Assembly: GCA_026075535.2 (NCBI GenBank)
Contig: AP026544.2
Span: forward strand, 4,526,001 to 4,590,000
Source: Tricholoma matsutake
Taxonomy: Eukaryota > Basidiomycota > Agaricomycetes > Agaricales > Tricholomataceae
DNA length: 64,000 nt
Direction of reading: 5' to 3'
Part shown: positions 11,579 to 22,333 of the stretch, piece by piece
How the letters are laid out: each line of letters begins with the position of its first letter
Numbering within the stretch: the first letter of the stretch is position 1
Program-made: the position numbers and the translations under genes
Notes under the pieces: model-generated
Told to the model about the DNA's origin: nothing
Database searches by the model: none
Seen by the model: the letters and a program-made list of their open reading frames with translations, nothing else

Positions 11579-13722
11579 TCACAACAAAAAGTTGATAGGA
11601 TCTGGATCGTCGTCCTCGATCTTTGGTAGAGGCTGTTTGACGCGCTTGAGGACACTCGGGGGAGGACCTTTGAGCTTCGGTGGAGGCTGTGCGTATGGTA
11701 AAAAATCGGTACGTGGGTATCAACCATGCGCATACACACCTTCGTGGTCATGGAAGATTTCATCTCTTTCAGCGGACGGGTCGTTTGTCTCGCAGCAGGT
11801 GTGTTCTCTTTATGTTTCCTAGACGCCAATTTCAGACTGTGAGCAGGTGGGATTCGGTCAACTCATTGAGAAAAACAGCCAGGCGGCAGACTCACGCTTT
11901 TCTTGCAGTTCCACCTCCCTGGTCCACGTTTGTACTCGATGCCCCGATATCATTCTTCCTGCGTGTAGCAGTGGTTGGTTTATCCTCAGCTAGAGAGGCT
12001 TTCATCCGCTTGCGAGACTTTTCGATGACAGGTTGTCCTTGAGCGTCCTCATGTCCTGGCTTCCGCGAACGTTTTTTCGAGGACGGTTCATCGGTAAAAG
12101 GGGTGACATGACCAGAATTCTCAGCTGGCTTCTCCGGTGCTTGCCCAGAAGCTTTAATCTTCTTGACCATAGCCGTCTTCCCTTCAGACTCTGGACGGTT
12201 TCGTTGTGCAGTCTTGGGTCGCTTCCGCGAGGCCTGTACGAATCCGTTATGAATATCGTCGTATTCGTCGTTATCGCGGGCATCAGGTAGCCAAGCTCGT
12301 TTCTTTGACGTGGACTTCATTCGCTCGGGCTCCTCGGATTCCTGGGCTAAATTGGTATTGTTTTCCTCAGCAGGTGCAGCCTTAGGTTGGTACTCCTTAG
12401 CCTTCTTAGCAGCCTGCTTCCGGCCCTTCTTTAGTCGTTGGACAAGGCAGTCCTCGGATTCTGCAGAGTGTGTTGGGGGTTTTGCTTTATTGTCATCTGA
12501 AAGTTCGCGATCAGCTCGTTGGACCTTTGAGGATATTGAGTGCCTGAAACGCGGCTTGCCTGGTTCTGGAACAGAAGCGTCCATGTCAAGACTATCCTCG
12601 GCCAGCCGTGCGTTCTGCCTGTTCCGTAGTATAGGGTTTGGTTTCAAAGTTGCACCTATAGTCCAAAAGTTACTGCATTAGCGCAGAATAATGAACGAGG
12701 AAAATGCAGGAAACCTGTATCCACAGCGGAAGAAGCATTTGTTTTACCTCTTCCTTTTACTATAACCTTCGGATCACTTCCTTTCTCAGAAACAACGTCC
12801 TCATTCGCAGTCTCATTGATGAGATTTCTACAGTTGCTTGCTTCGTCTTCTGTTGCCCTGATGGATCTCTTCCCTTTGATTCGAGAGCCTGTCAACTTCC
12901 CTGTAGATTTAGTCGCGGCCACCTTCGTAGGCTTAGATTTTGCTTTAGATGTCGATCTGGAATTTGCAAGTTCAACGACTTTGGTCGATGTAACCTCCCC
13001 TTCTTTGTGGACTTCAGGGTGGTCTTTAGTCTTTGGTGGCCTGCCTCGGCGTTTTGCTGCAGGCTTCTGTGATGTATCTTTTGCACCGACATAGGCGGAG
13101 TGAGGAAGAGACTATGCATCGACGCGATTAAATCGCTCACCAGCTTTCGCCTTGCCTTTACGAAAAGTGGGAGGTTTATTGGCAGACATCGTGTCCTCTA
13201 TGTCTAAGCACGAGGGACCTGAAACAAAAGGCAAGAATATTTGGACGAGTTTGATGCGAAGCCAAAATCATGTACCTGCTATTGGTTCCAAGTGCGTCTC
13301 CAGCGCCCCAGCACGTACTGACTTCCTCGACAATTTACGCGGGGAAGTCCTTGTTCGAAAGACATGATTTGCAGTTCCACGGGTCTCCTTCTCTGGAAAC
13401 TCGTTTCCTTTATCCTTACGAGGAGATCCCGATTCACTGCGTTTTTTAGGCTTTCTGGGAGACGGAGCAACAGATCGACCGCAAAGAATATCTCCCAACG
13501 CATTTCGATTGGAAGGAACGAAAATACTTAATAAACAGAAACGTATGTTGAGGGCGTAAGATGAAGAATATGCTAGTAAACTCACCCGCCCCGATCCCGA
13601 AACCGTGCTTGCTGTCGCTGAAGACGCTGAGCTCGACTTTCTTCGACTGGAATTGGAACCTTAGACACGACAGCCACCTGTTTCTGATCTTCCATGGCAA
13701 CTGGACCAGAAGGGTTGCCCAT
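11579..13722 (-). CDS. Lys/Arg-rich AT-hook nuclear protein, function unknown
   Basis: Seven exons join in phase (13586-13722, 13276-13526, 13141-13218, 12715-13077, 11896-12655, 11740-11836, 11579-11686) to a 597-residue protein. It is very rich in Lys, Arg, Ser and Glu and is predicted to be mostly disordered. The N-terminus is less biased, with a basic segment ending in ARFRDRGGIFVPSNRNALGD, which looks like a conserved motif. Near residue 165 an AT-hook core, RRGRPPK, suggests binding to the minor groove of AT-rich DNA. The C-terminus is an acidic, Pro-rich tail (KIEDDDPDPINF). These features suggest a chromatin or kinetochore/nucleolar protein; I cannot name the family. It is convergent with SET2, with 291 bp between the stop codons. 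Confidence 0.7.
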
Positions 13723-14085
13723 CCCCGACTCAACCACAACAATGGCGGATTCGGAACTGATTCTTGAAATTGAACAAATTCGTTAGGTCACATGATCAGG
13801 GATTGTTTGGTAAAATTTTTAAAAAAAAGCGAGAACATGCCTTCGAATTACACACTACTATATCAGTACACTAGCTGGGCCGACCTCTGACTGTGCAGTA
13901 ACTCAGTTGGATCGTTGGTATTTGTGAATCAATGTCGAGGGTCAGGGTGATGGGATCTTTTGGTCTTGGTGCGCCTGATCGACATCGGGGCAGATGGTTC
14001 AAGCATCCAGTGAATGTGCTCCACTTCATTATACATCCGAATCGAAGCCTGGCTTCATGATATAGCTCATAGATGAACACAGCGG
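13723..14085. other. Intergenic, no gene seen
   Basis: This holds the promoter of the AT-hook gene, including a short A-rich run near 13818. No convincing frame was found. Confidence 0.4.
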
Positions 14086-14810
14086 TCAAGGGTACAAAAT
14101 GTCTATTTCTTTTCCACTAGGCAAACAGTCTGGTGGGGGAAGCTCTGCATCATTATACCTATGATTCCTCAAAGAGGAAGGTTCGCCACCCGCTGTCATG
14201 ACACCTTCCGTGTCGGCGTGTCTGAAGGATTCACGCGTACTATGTGCTTTCAGAGCACCTCAGCTACAGATTTCGACCGAGGATTGTAAATCAGAGTAGA
14301 TGCAAAGGAACTTACGTTGTCTGTGTTCTCCTTGGTTGTGTCTCTGACAAATGCAAGAAGACCCCATGAAGGCGTGATTGACGAAAAGCAAGGGCCTCGC
14401 AAGCGTTGGACGAGCACAGGGAATGAAAATCATCTACCTTTCGGATTCCCAACTGCATCAGCCTCTAGAGCACTACACACCGCCGATCCCTCCAATGACG
14501 AGCGAGGGGAGTTGCAAGGTGCAGATGAGTTGAGTCAGTTCCAGGCGATCTAAAGTTATCCACGATTTGTTCATTTTTCGGAATAGGTGATCGGCATGAT
14601 GTGTGTACAGTTCTGTCGAGAAGCACAATCCCTTCCAAAGGGATTGAAAGCTTGAGCCAAGAGATACGAGATACGAAGCAGCAAGAGTGTAGACAATTAA
14701 CGGTCTTACCACCACTGGGAGCCCGCGGCAAGGGGAGCGTCAAGTAGATATACAGGTTGCAATACATCATGTGAGGATTTGCAGCACACGAGAATGACAA
14801 GGCTCGGAAC
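14086..14810 (-). CDS. Possible unresolved multi-exon gene
   Basis: The minus strand reads open for about 55 codons from about 14250 down to a stop at 14086 (ending GKEIDILYP), just after a candidate acceptor. Upstream, a good donor (GTAAGT, about 14315) ends a frame reading WGLLAFVRDTTKENTDN. Another segment near 14480-14570 reads a hydrophobic LQLPSLVIGGIGG, preceded by ATG at 14571. A strong donor (GTAAGA) lies near 14710. I could not find one consistent phase joining all segments, and I do not recognise the product. It could be a small membrane protein or chance frames. Confidence 0.22.
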
Positions 14811-14852
14811 AAACGAGATTCGATGATATGTTGTATCTCGCATAATTTGATT

Positions 14853-15362
14853 CTACACTCCAGATGCAGCCGGACGAACGGCATCCTCGTCTCTACCTGA
14901 TAAAATAGATGCTCATGAGTATCCAAGAGATGAACCTTGCACTAACCCTCATAGAATTTCTGCAAAAATGCCCTCTGTGTCCTATCTTGCGGCTTCAACA
15001 AAATACCCATGACATGATCTATCTGTTTCCAACAATTCACTGTTTCCTGATATTCCTGCCGGTTTTTCAAAAGTAATACGTCGATCGCGCGCGGGTCCGT
15101 GACATAACGGTTCCTTTCAAACTGTTGCCGTACGCAATGTCGGACATATGCGGGAGATACATTCAGCGCATACAAGTTGACGATTTCTGGAGCCTGAGAT
15201 GTATTTCGAGAACGTAGTAAGATACAAGTCCAAAAAGTGTATGGATGGAAGACATGCCGAGCGATACCAGTCGCGGTATAGCTTTATAGCCCGACGGCGT
15301 GCGTCTTCTGCATTGAGGGATGTGCGAGTGGCCTTTGCCAAGCGGGAGGGTATTGTAGTCAT
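14853..15362 (-). CDS. NDUFA6: NADH dehydrogenase (complex I) LYR subunit, NDUFA6/B14-like
   Basis: This is an accessory subunit of mitochondrial complex I of the LYR family, which binds acyl carrier protein. Three exons (15258-15362, 14947-15193, 14853-14896) give 131 residues, the normal family length. The LYR motif is seen in RRAIKLYRDWYRS near residue 29. The conserved block NRYVTDPRAIDVLLLK and the following WKQIDHVMGILL match the family, and the protein ends FYEGRDEDAVRPAASGV. Intron 1 must be GC-AG (TCG, then GCATGT) to join YRS to APEIVNLYALN in frame; the nearby GT donor gives a wrong frame. Intron 2 is GT-AG. The gene is divergent from the PP28-like gene, with only 142 bp between the start codons. 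Confidence 0.88.
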
Positions 15363-15504
15363 TCCGTGGCAAGCCGTGGTACGTTGCGAACAAATTGAAA
15401 TTTCAGAGTCCGCAAACCCCGATATAGAAGCGAAACTCATTTTAAGGCGTCTTTCTTTGACAATTACTGACACAGCTCTTCTTGATATTACACCTTGCAC
15501 GAGG
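15363..15504. promoter_or_regulatory. Compact bidirectional promoter NDUFA6 / PP28-like
   Basis: 142 bp lie between the two divergent ATGs. Both transcripts must start within or very near this interval. No TATA box is obvious. Confidence 0.55.
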
Positions 15505-16425
15505 ATGGTACGCGGAACAGGTAACATTATACAACCCATTGTTGTTGACGAAGTTGACCCGAGCTTCAATCTCAGGGAAATTTAAGCAGAAACGCGGAGG
15601 TGGTCGCAGTTTTAGGTATGTTGATCATTTTGAGGTGTCGTACAAGCAGCATCATGTTTACCTTTTGGTTCTTCTAGCAAGAACATGGCTCTAGATGCAA
15701 ATGGAACGGCAGTGGGTGACGCCTACAGTCGCAGGTGAGGCTGGGGCTGCCACCTTGATCTTATCTGATCATATTTCAGACGACCTCGCGCAGGCGACGA
15801 AGGCTCAGAAGAAGAATCGGAAGAGTCTGAAGAGGAAGAGTCTGAAGAAGAATCAGAAGAAGAGACAGCTGGTGGCAGTACACAGCAGCAGCCTGAACTC
15901 ACGCGCACAGAGCGGCGTGAGTTGAAGAAACAGGCAGCGCAGAAGCAGAAGGAGCAGGGTGAACAAGAAGATCCTGACCTGATCAATCCCAACCATGTTG
16001 AGAAGAAGCTCAACATATCTGATCTCGGTGCACCCAGAGAGTTGACTCGGAGGGAGAGGTGCGCTACCATCATCTCGAAGTGGACTGAGGCTGAATGATT
16101 TTTCATCAGAGAACAAAAAGAGAAACAGGAGGCGAAAGATCGTTACTGGAAGGTCACTTAGTGCCCTGTCGAGTCATTTCAATCTTTTCTTACTTTCGTC
16201 TATCCAGCTGCATGTCCAAGGAAAGACACAAGAGGCAAAAGCTGATCTTTCTCGGCTGGCGAAGATTCGCGCTGAGCGTGACGCTGCCCAAGCAAAGAGG
16301 AAGGCCGAGGCCGAGGGTTTGTTGTCTCAACCTATGCGAAAGCTTACTCTAACTCCTCGACAATAGCTAAGGCTGCAGAGGCTGAAGCAAAGAAGCAGGC
16401 TCAGCTCAGCGGGAAGCGGGCTTGA
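15505..16425 (+). CDS. PDAP1: PP28 / PDAP1-like casein kinase substrate phosphoprotein
   Basis: This belongs to the heat- and acid-stable 28-kDa phosphoprotein (PDGFA-associated protein 1) family, a small cytosolic phosphoprotein of poorly known role. Seven exons (15505-15520, 15576-15615, 15678-15734, 15780-16058, 16110-16152, 16208-16316, 16367-16425) give 200 residues, and all introns are GT-AG. The N-terminus is basic and glycine-rich (KQKRGGGRSF). It is followed by an acidic Glu/Ser repeat with many casein kinase II sites. The diagnostic core is LNISDLGAPRELTRRE, then KDRYWKLHVQGKTQEAKADL. The C-terminus is a charged helix rich in Ala, Lys and Glu. The first exon is only 16 nt, and its phase fits the start MVRGTGKF. 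Confidence 0.88.
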
Positions 16426-17911
16426 TATATACCGTGCAGGTGCTCTTCATACCGCTAGAGAACGTTTATTGCTGCTCGTAAGTATCGATGTAATTGTCAC
16501 TTGTATAACATGATCATTTGAACTTCGCATCATCTTTTAATCTCGTACCCCAATCCTGGATGCTAACACGCAACCTCGGCGGCCAGCACACCACATTAGA
16601 TCACACCCCGATGTTATGGATACGGATGTGCGTCCGTCGCATGCCTAGCAAGCTTTACTATCCGAGACCTGCCAGCAAGTGTAGATTAAATTATGGACAG
16701 CGCGTCGTTAGAGAAACAACGCCGTAGTTGGGCATGCCCTTTACAAGGTGACCTGCGAAGCTTTTGCCTGGGCCCTTAATCTACTTTATCACCTAGAAAA
16801 GAGACAATAACATCCAAACATCGATCGTTAATTGAAGCGAACAACTATCCGTGCCTTGGACCTAATTTTGATGTTGGAAACAGGCTCGGCTTGTCGCCTC
16901 TTGTCGCTCTCCTTCGCCGGCTGACAGAAATATGACAGTCATATTGCAACCTATTTCATCCTTAGTAGACGCTGATGTCGAATCAAAAGACAACGATCTT
17001 CTTCACTGAGAGATGACCCCCGTCACGTAGCTTCCACCACGCTGGGGGTGTGCTTATACAAACAACTGTTTCTAAGTATTGGGAATGCCAACTATCATGT
17101 CACTTACGAATCCAGATGTCCTTTGGAATGCTAAGTTATTCATACAAACAATCCACAAATTATGACCGCCAAGTCTAAAAAATGCCTCCAAGCTTCCTTC
17201 TTTTCAACTCACGTCGTGACAGTACCTGAAGCTTGAAGCTTGAAGCCTGAAGCCTGCCTGAACGTTTAACCTAAAGCACAATGTTACTACGCATACTCAC
17301 GCCGCGCCTAAACACGCCTTATTCCGTCTTTTAGCCTGAGGAACCTCAGGCTCTCTGCGTGTCTACGCTCGAGCTCGCCACTGGCTTCGTACTTCGCCTT
17401 GCACCCCGACTCTACTCATGGAGTGGCATATTAGGTCGGAAAATGCACAGCGCACACAGTAATAGTAAACTGAGTCAGTAAGTGGAGCTTGAACAATCTT
17501 GAAACTATGATTTATGTAAAGGTGAAAATGATAAATTCTCATAAACTCGTTCTCCATGATGTACCGAGTTGTCCACCCCAGCATCTGGACGACTGCCTGC
17601 GTCCTGTGTACTCAAAGATTCTGCTACCGGATTGCGCAGTATCATCGTTGCCAAATTGCAGGATTTGAGAGAAGATAATCAGGGACCAATTCGATCTCTG
17701 CGAAGGGTGATTGAGTACCAAATGCCTACAAAATCCTCGCTTTCCACAGTATCTTTCCAAGTCATACCCACCAAGATCATTCAGCGATTCAGTTTAGAAA
17801 CGAACCGGAATACTTCTTCAAACAGTTCCTATCATTCCAGCGCAGATCATTCTTGAAGACCCAGACCCAATTTGATACGCTGTGCTACATCATTTCATAT
17901 GATCCTGCGAT
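16426..17911. other. Intergenic, no gene seen
   Basis: About 1.5 kb without a supported gene. A short imperfect repeat of GAAGCYT units lies at about 17227-17262. Frames such as 17363-17584 (-) and 17569-17856 (+) have no motif and overlap each other. Confidence 0.45.
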
Positions 17912-20257
17912 TCACCTTCTCTCCCTGAGTTCACCTACGATCCTATGCCATTTCTCCAGCTCCGCCTGGTTCGGCACCCTCTCCTTCCCAACCCACTCCC
18001 TAATCCACCTCTCCAACCTCACATACTCACTATTTTCTTCGCCCCACCACTTTTCAATCAACGGCGCTTGCACGCTGACTTCTGACCAGAAAGCTAGCGC
18101 CACGGACAACGTCGCGACAGTGGGCTGGATGCCAATCTCACGCATCCATGCTAGGGTCTGCGGGATCTCTGTCGCACGATCGATGAGCCCGAGAAGGACA
18201 ATGTAGTTGAAGCAGTTGGTGTTCGTAACGACAATATTAGGGTAATGGCTATGACCCTCTGGTGTCAGCAGACCTGTGGGCAGCTCCAAGAAGTTCTTGG
18301 ATGGCCGGAATTTTGGGAGACCTAGTGGTCCTGCGAGCTGATACCCTTCGGCTGATATGCGGATGGGATAGGCTGGGGGCTGGACCTCCCGTAGTCGTTG
18401 CTCGGACGAGGTATTACCAAATAGAGCTTGCAGGAAAGCTTTCCTTGCACCATCAGCTGGCTTTTCGTCGTTCCATATCCCAGACACGTACGGCTTGGCG
18501 CCTTTCTTAGACTCGCCGACAACTGCTGTGATGGAGGCGACTATTGATTCTCGGGAAGTAGGTTTCGTAGAGGATGCCCGGAAAGGGTTCTTCAGAGCCA
18601 ACTCGGCAACTGTTCCAGAGAATGAATCGTCTAGTTTACGTGCGAGACGCGCGGACTGTAATAGAATGGAAAGAGTTCTAGAATCAGGGGACACTTCGTA
18701 GAGCTGACTCATGTGTTCCCACATCTTGAACACGATGTCTGGTCGCCCAATCCGGTTCAGAGCGACCAAGAAATCGTTTAGGGTGACCGATGTGATGGTA
18801 ATTGGCCTGTGCAACTGGTATACGCCTGCTATGGCAGGCTTGGTTCTGCCAGCATATTTCTCTAGCATTGCGAAGGCTTCGTGTGGCTTGCCAACTCGGG
18901 TTAGTGCTCGCAAACCGACACTGAGAGCTTCCTTGTCAATCGTGAGGCCTGTCTTCAGAAGTTTGCGCAGGTATTGCTCAGCTTTTTTGAAGCTGCGGCG
19001 AATGAGAAGGCCGCGGATGAGGGTTGTATACGTCGCTACTGTCGGTCTGATTGTCGATGATCGAGGGTGTACTTGCCCGAACGCTTTAATAAAATTCCTT
19101 TGCTTCAAGGAGGTATCCCCCGCTGCTACATTCAACGCTGCGGTATAATCGAAAATACTGGCCTCTTGGCTGCGAATAGGTGACGGAAGGGCTTTACCAG
19201 GAGGCAAATCTTTATGAGGAGGCGAATCTTTAATAGGTGTCTCTGTCTGAAGAAGGTTGCTTAAGAACGCAAACGCAGATGTACGGTCATTATGAGCACT
19301 AAGAAGTACGGATGTCGCACGACGAGCATAGCCTGCAAACTTTTCATCAGCAGATACCTCTGATGCCTGTGGAAGTGCACGAATGGCTTCATAATACTTC
19401 TTGGCATCGTGGATTACTCCATTTCTTGCAAATATTCGCAGGTAGGCCTCGAGGTGAGAAACCTTGGGAACAAAACCCTCCTGAATCATACGTTGCTGCA
19501 GGTACTTTGTGAGCTGGAGGGTTACGAAGCGATCATTGAGGAGCGCATTGTATGTAGACGACCGAAGACGCAGTTGACGTGACTCCATGGTCTTCAAGAT
19601 GGAAACCACTACATTCGCATTCTCCACAGAGCGTGTCGGATAGCATGATAAGGCTTGCAGGAAGAAATTGAAATGGAGAGAATGCAGCGAAGGGTGAGAG
19701 AAGGGTATAGTAAGGAAGGAGTCGACCACCCGTCGCATTGGGACCAAGAGGTTGAATCTTGCCAGATTGAACGCAGTAAACGTTAACAGCGCCGCATTGA
19801 CCGTGACAGGCGCAACATCCAAGTGGTTATACACAAGGTCCATTAAAGGCCCCATGGCATGATGAGGAGTGCGTACTTTATAGCAAGCGAGGTACAACAG
19901 AACCCAGGACGGGAGACTATTGTTCGTTTCTTTTTGAGTAGCGAAATGATCCATTCGGAGAGAATCCATTGCAGCAGATATGTCTGGCTCATAAAGTATA
20001 GGCTTCCAGCGATTATATTGGTAGGTCGAAACCCCAAGTTTATGAAGAGCCGCCGACAGTTTGAATCTTTGATTCGGGGCGCGGAGTATTGCAAGCACCC
20101 TCCAAATAGGCTCACGAGTCTTCTTGCGAAGAATATCGACCAACTTTCTCGTTAGTATGGGACTAGAATAGCCTCGAACGTGAGGACTCGCAGAGAAGAC
20201 ACGTATACGTGGTGTGGCCGGCAACGTCTTCATGCATCGAGAGACAATGTTCTGCAT
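17912..20257 (-). CDS. Mitochondrial pentatricopeptide-repeat-like protein
   Basis: One uninterrupted frame encodes 781 residues from the ATG at 20257 (the frame stays open upstream to 20410). The N-terminus is basic and Ser/Arg-rich, without acidic residues, and reads like a mitochondrial presequence (SRCMKTLPATPRIRVFSASP). Helical repeats typical of PPR proteins are visible, for example TYTTLIRGLLIRRSFKKAEQ followed by DKEALSVGLRALTRVGKPHE, and SVTLNDFLVALNRIGRPDIV. Such proteins bind organellar RNA and act in mitochondrial RNA processing or translation; the exact target cannot be read from sequence. A GT...AG pair just upstream (about 20322 to 20272) may be a 5'-UTR intron. The gene is divergent from the SR protein gene. 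Confidence 0.75.
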   Translation of the reverse strand: MQNIVSRCMKTLPATPRIRVFSASPHVRGYSSPILTRKLVDILRKKTREPIWRVLAILRAPNQRFKLSAALHKLGVSTYQYNRWKPILYEPDISAAMDSLRMDHFATQKETNNSLPSWVLLYLACYKVRTPHHAMGPLMDLVYNHLDVAPVTVNAALLTFTAFNLARFNLLVPMRRVVDSFLTIPFSHPSLHSLHFNFFLQALSCYPTRSVENANVVVSILKTMESRQLRLRSSTYNALLNDRFVTLQLTKYLQQRMIQEGFVPKVSHLEAYLRIFARNGVIHDAKKYYEAIRALPQASEVSADEKFAGYARRATSVLLSAHNDRTSAFAFLSNLLQTETPIKDSPPHKDLPPGKALPSPIRSQEASIFDYTAALNVAAGDTSLKQRNFIKAFGQVHPRSSTIRPTVATYTTLIRGLLIRRSFKKAEQYLRKLLKTGLTIDKEALSVGLRALTRVGKPHEAFAMLEKYAGRTKPAIAGVYQLHRPITITSVTLNDFLVALNRIGRPDIVFKMWEHMSQLYEVSPDSRTLSILLQSARLARKLDDSFSGTVAELALKNPFRASSTKPTSRESIVASITAVVGESKKGAKPYVSGIWNDEKPADGARKAFLQALFGNTSSEQRLREVQPPAYPIRISAEGYQLAGPLGLPKFRPSKNFLELPTGLLTPEGHSHYPNIVVTNTNCFNYIVLLGLIDRATEIPQTLAWMREIGIQPTVATLSVALAFWSEVSVQAPLIEKWWGEENSEYVRLERWIREWVGKERVPNQAELEKWHRIVGELRERR

Positions 20258-20430
20258 ACGAGAATTGCATCTACGGAGACACGAGTTTGAGTAACTCAGT
20301 AGAATTTGCCGTTTAGCACGTACCTGGTCACCGTTTGTGCAGGGCTCAGGTCGAGCAAGACGCCGAGATCGCGCCACAAACAAATAAGAGCAAAGTGAAT
20401 ATTTTTTCACCTTTGCTCCAAACGCTGACC
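20258..20430. promoter_or_regulatory. Divergent promoter, PPR / SR protein genes
   Basis: 173 bp between the divergent start codons. It may include a 5'-UTR intron of the PPR gene. Confidence 0.4.
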
Positions 20431-21383
20431 ATGCCTCGCATCCTTTTTGTTAGTGGTTTCCATCCTGCCACCCGCGCTCGCGACTTGGCGTATGAATTTG
20501 AACGGTATGATATTAGGCATTTCAACAACCTTCTGTTTTTTAAGCGGTTTGCTTTTCTCAGATTCGGGCCTCTTGTACGTTGCGATGTCCCTGCACCTCG
20601 CAACCCGCACGCCAGTTCCAATCCGTAAGTCCTCTTTAACCCAGTTTTACGCCCCCTCCCAGTCGGAGTCGAGTCGAGTCGAGTCGAACGTCCCTACGTG
20701 GAGGCGCCCTGCTCCACTGCGATACGCGAGCCGCTTCGTCGAGTTTCCTGCCCTCGCTCGCGAACTACTTCGTCTACGATCATTATCGATTTCACCGCGA
20801 GAAGCACGATCGCTCAACAAATCCTCGAACACCTCTCGTAGTTATGCCTTTGTGGAGTTTCGCAGCCAACGCGACGCTGAAGATGCCTACTACGACATGT
20901 ATATTTTCTTTCTGGATACAATAGATGTAAACTCTCAGACTTTTTTTTTTCTAGGCACGGACGATACTTCGAGGGCTCTCGCTTGAGTATTCAGGTAAGT
21001 CGAAAGATGACCTAAACCGAATTTCTGACCAATCTTGATTGTAGTGGGCCAAGAACCCTCCTTCATCTGTCTGGCGCTATGATAGGCGTGTATCCCCACC
21101 CCACAGGTCGTCCCGTAGCGATCGCGACCGTGACAGGTCTCGTAGCCCTCGCCGCCGCCCCGAAAGAGACGATCGTGACAGAGACAGAGACAGAGACAGA
21201 GACAGAGACAGAGACAGAGACCTCGATAGGGATCGAGAGAGGAGAAGGAGAAGCAGAACCCCGGAGAAAAGAAGGAGTCCGACCCCTGACAGGAGGAGGG
21301 ATGACAGAGCCAGGACCCCCCCTGTTGAGAACTTGAAGAAAGACGTTGATGACAGGGCCCAAACCCCGCCGTATGATCATTGA
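20431..21383 (+). CDS. SR-type RNA-binding splicing factor
   Basis: Five exons (20431-20504, 20562-20624, 20842-20898, 20955-20994, 21045-21383) give 190 residues. An N-terminal RRM has RNP2-like ILFVSGF and RNP1-like YAFVEFRSQRDAEDA. It ends with GRYFEGSRLSIQWAKN. The C-terminus is an RS/RD domain: an Arg/Ser-rich start, a run of Arg-Asp dipeptides around 21170-21240, then RRRSRTPEKRRSPTPDRR. SR proteins bind exonic enhancers and recruit the spliceosome in the nucleus. Intron 2 is unusually long for this locus (217 nt) and holds a GAGTC pentanucleotide repeat (about 20666-20688). The Arg-Asp run is coded by a near-perfect GACAGA tandem repeat, so its length may vary between strains. Confidence 0.88.
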
Positions 21384-21490
21384 ACTTGCTCACACTATTT
21401 GTCTTTCACATTTTCTTTCGTTTTTTTTTCTCTTTGAAGTATTTTCCATGTGATTGTTTGTCGCAGAACGTCGACATTTTGTCTTTCTTG

Positions 21491-21558
21491 CCCAAATATA
21501 TTTGAAGCGATTTAATTAACAATATCTGGAATATTAGAGTCCGCCTGAGTTCAATCTG
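21491..21558. repeat. Diverged direct repeat, copy 1
   Basis: It starts CCCAAATATATTTGAAGCG and ends CTGAGTTCAATCTG. It matches the segment at 21740-21808 over its whole length with scattered differences and small indels. Confidence 0.6.
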
Positions 21559-21739
21559 CGAGGCGACTGTGTTGCTTGTAAACGAGATGATGGACGAGAG
21601 AAAGCAACTTAAGGCCACTTGACCTGTCTTATAACGAGGCATCTGCTAGCCCCTAAGTAGCACCTGCTTCACTCAACCTCGCATGGCTAGTCGCGTGACC
21701 AATAGTTTGATGCCTACGAAAACCCGCTTTTACGACGAG

Positions 21740-21808
21740 CCCAAAATATATTTGAAGCGCTTTATAAATATCCGGGATATCAGAGTGTATCCGACTGAGT
21801 TCAATCTG
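21740..21808. repeat. Diverged direct repeat, copy 2
   Basis: Second copy, about 250 bp downstream and in the same orientation. It shares the ATATATTTGAAGCG start and the CTGAGTTCAATCTG end. Confidence 0.6.
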
Positions 21809-22333
21809 AAATATCAGTCGTGGAGCTGGGGACATAGGGTAGTCATGCTCGACTCCACGCCAACCATCACTGCACAAAGAAACGGTATATAACTCTATGA
21901 CAGTCTGACCCTTTTATAATTATACACTTCCTGGAACATCTATCATTTACCACTAATTTCAATCACCCTCACGGTCCTTTCCTGAAGACTCTCATGACCT
22001 TCATTTCCTCCAAGAACACCGTTGCTCGACCTCAGGATGGATCGTTCACCTGAGCCACTGAGAGTAGCATTTGAAAGTGGAATATTGCATCTCAGGCTTG
22101 TATACTATAGTACGGTATACAACTTCAACTGCTTTGCTTCAAGTAGTCGTGACCGCGTCAAATGACATCAGGGAACACCACCGTGCAGTGGAGCTTCTTT
22201 GGTTTGAGTATACTATTACAAGTTGGCTGCAGAAGGACACGTGATATCATTGGTGAACACCAAAGTGGTTTACAGAGGAACTTGAAAGCTGCATTCAATC
22301 ATTTGAGGCCGCCCTGACGACAAAGCTTCGTCG

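Larger units (their letters stand above)
21384..22333. other. Intergenic with a diverged direct repeat
   Basis: No gene is seen in this 950-bp stretch. It carries two related 69-bp segments, annotated separately. The promoter of the RING-CH gene must lie at its right end. Confidence 0.45.

Noticed and set aside
21063..21393. Antisense frames with Val-Ser repeats over the SR gene
   Set aside because: They arise from the GACAGA tandem repeat that codes the Arg-Asp run on the other strand.
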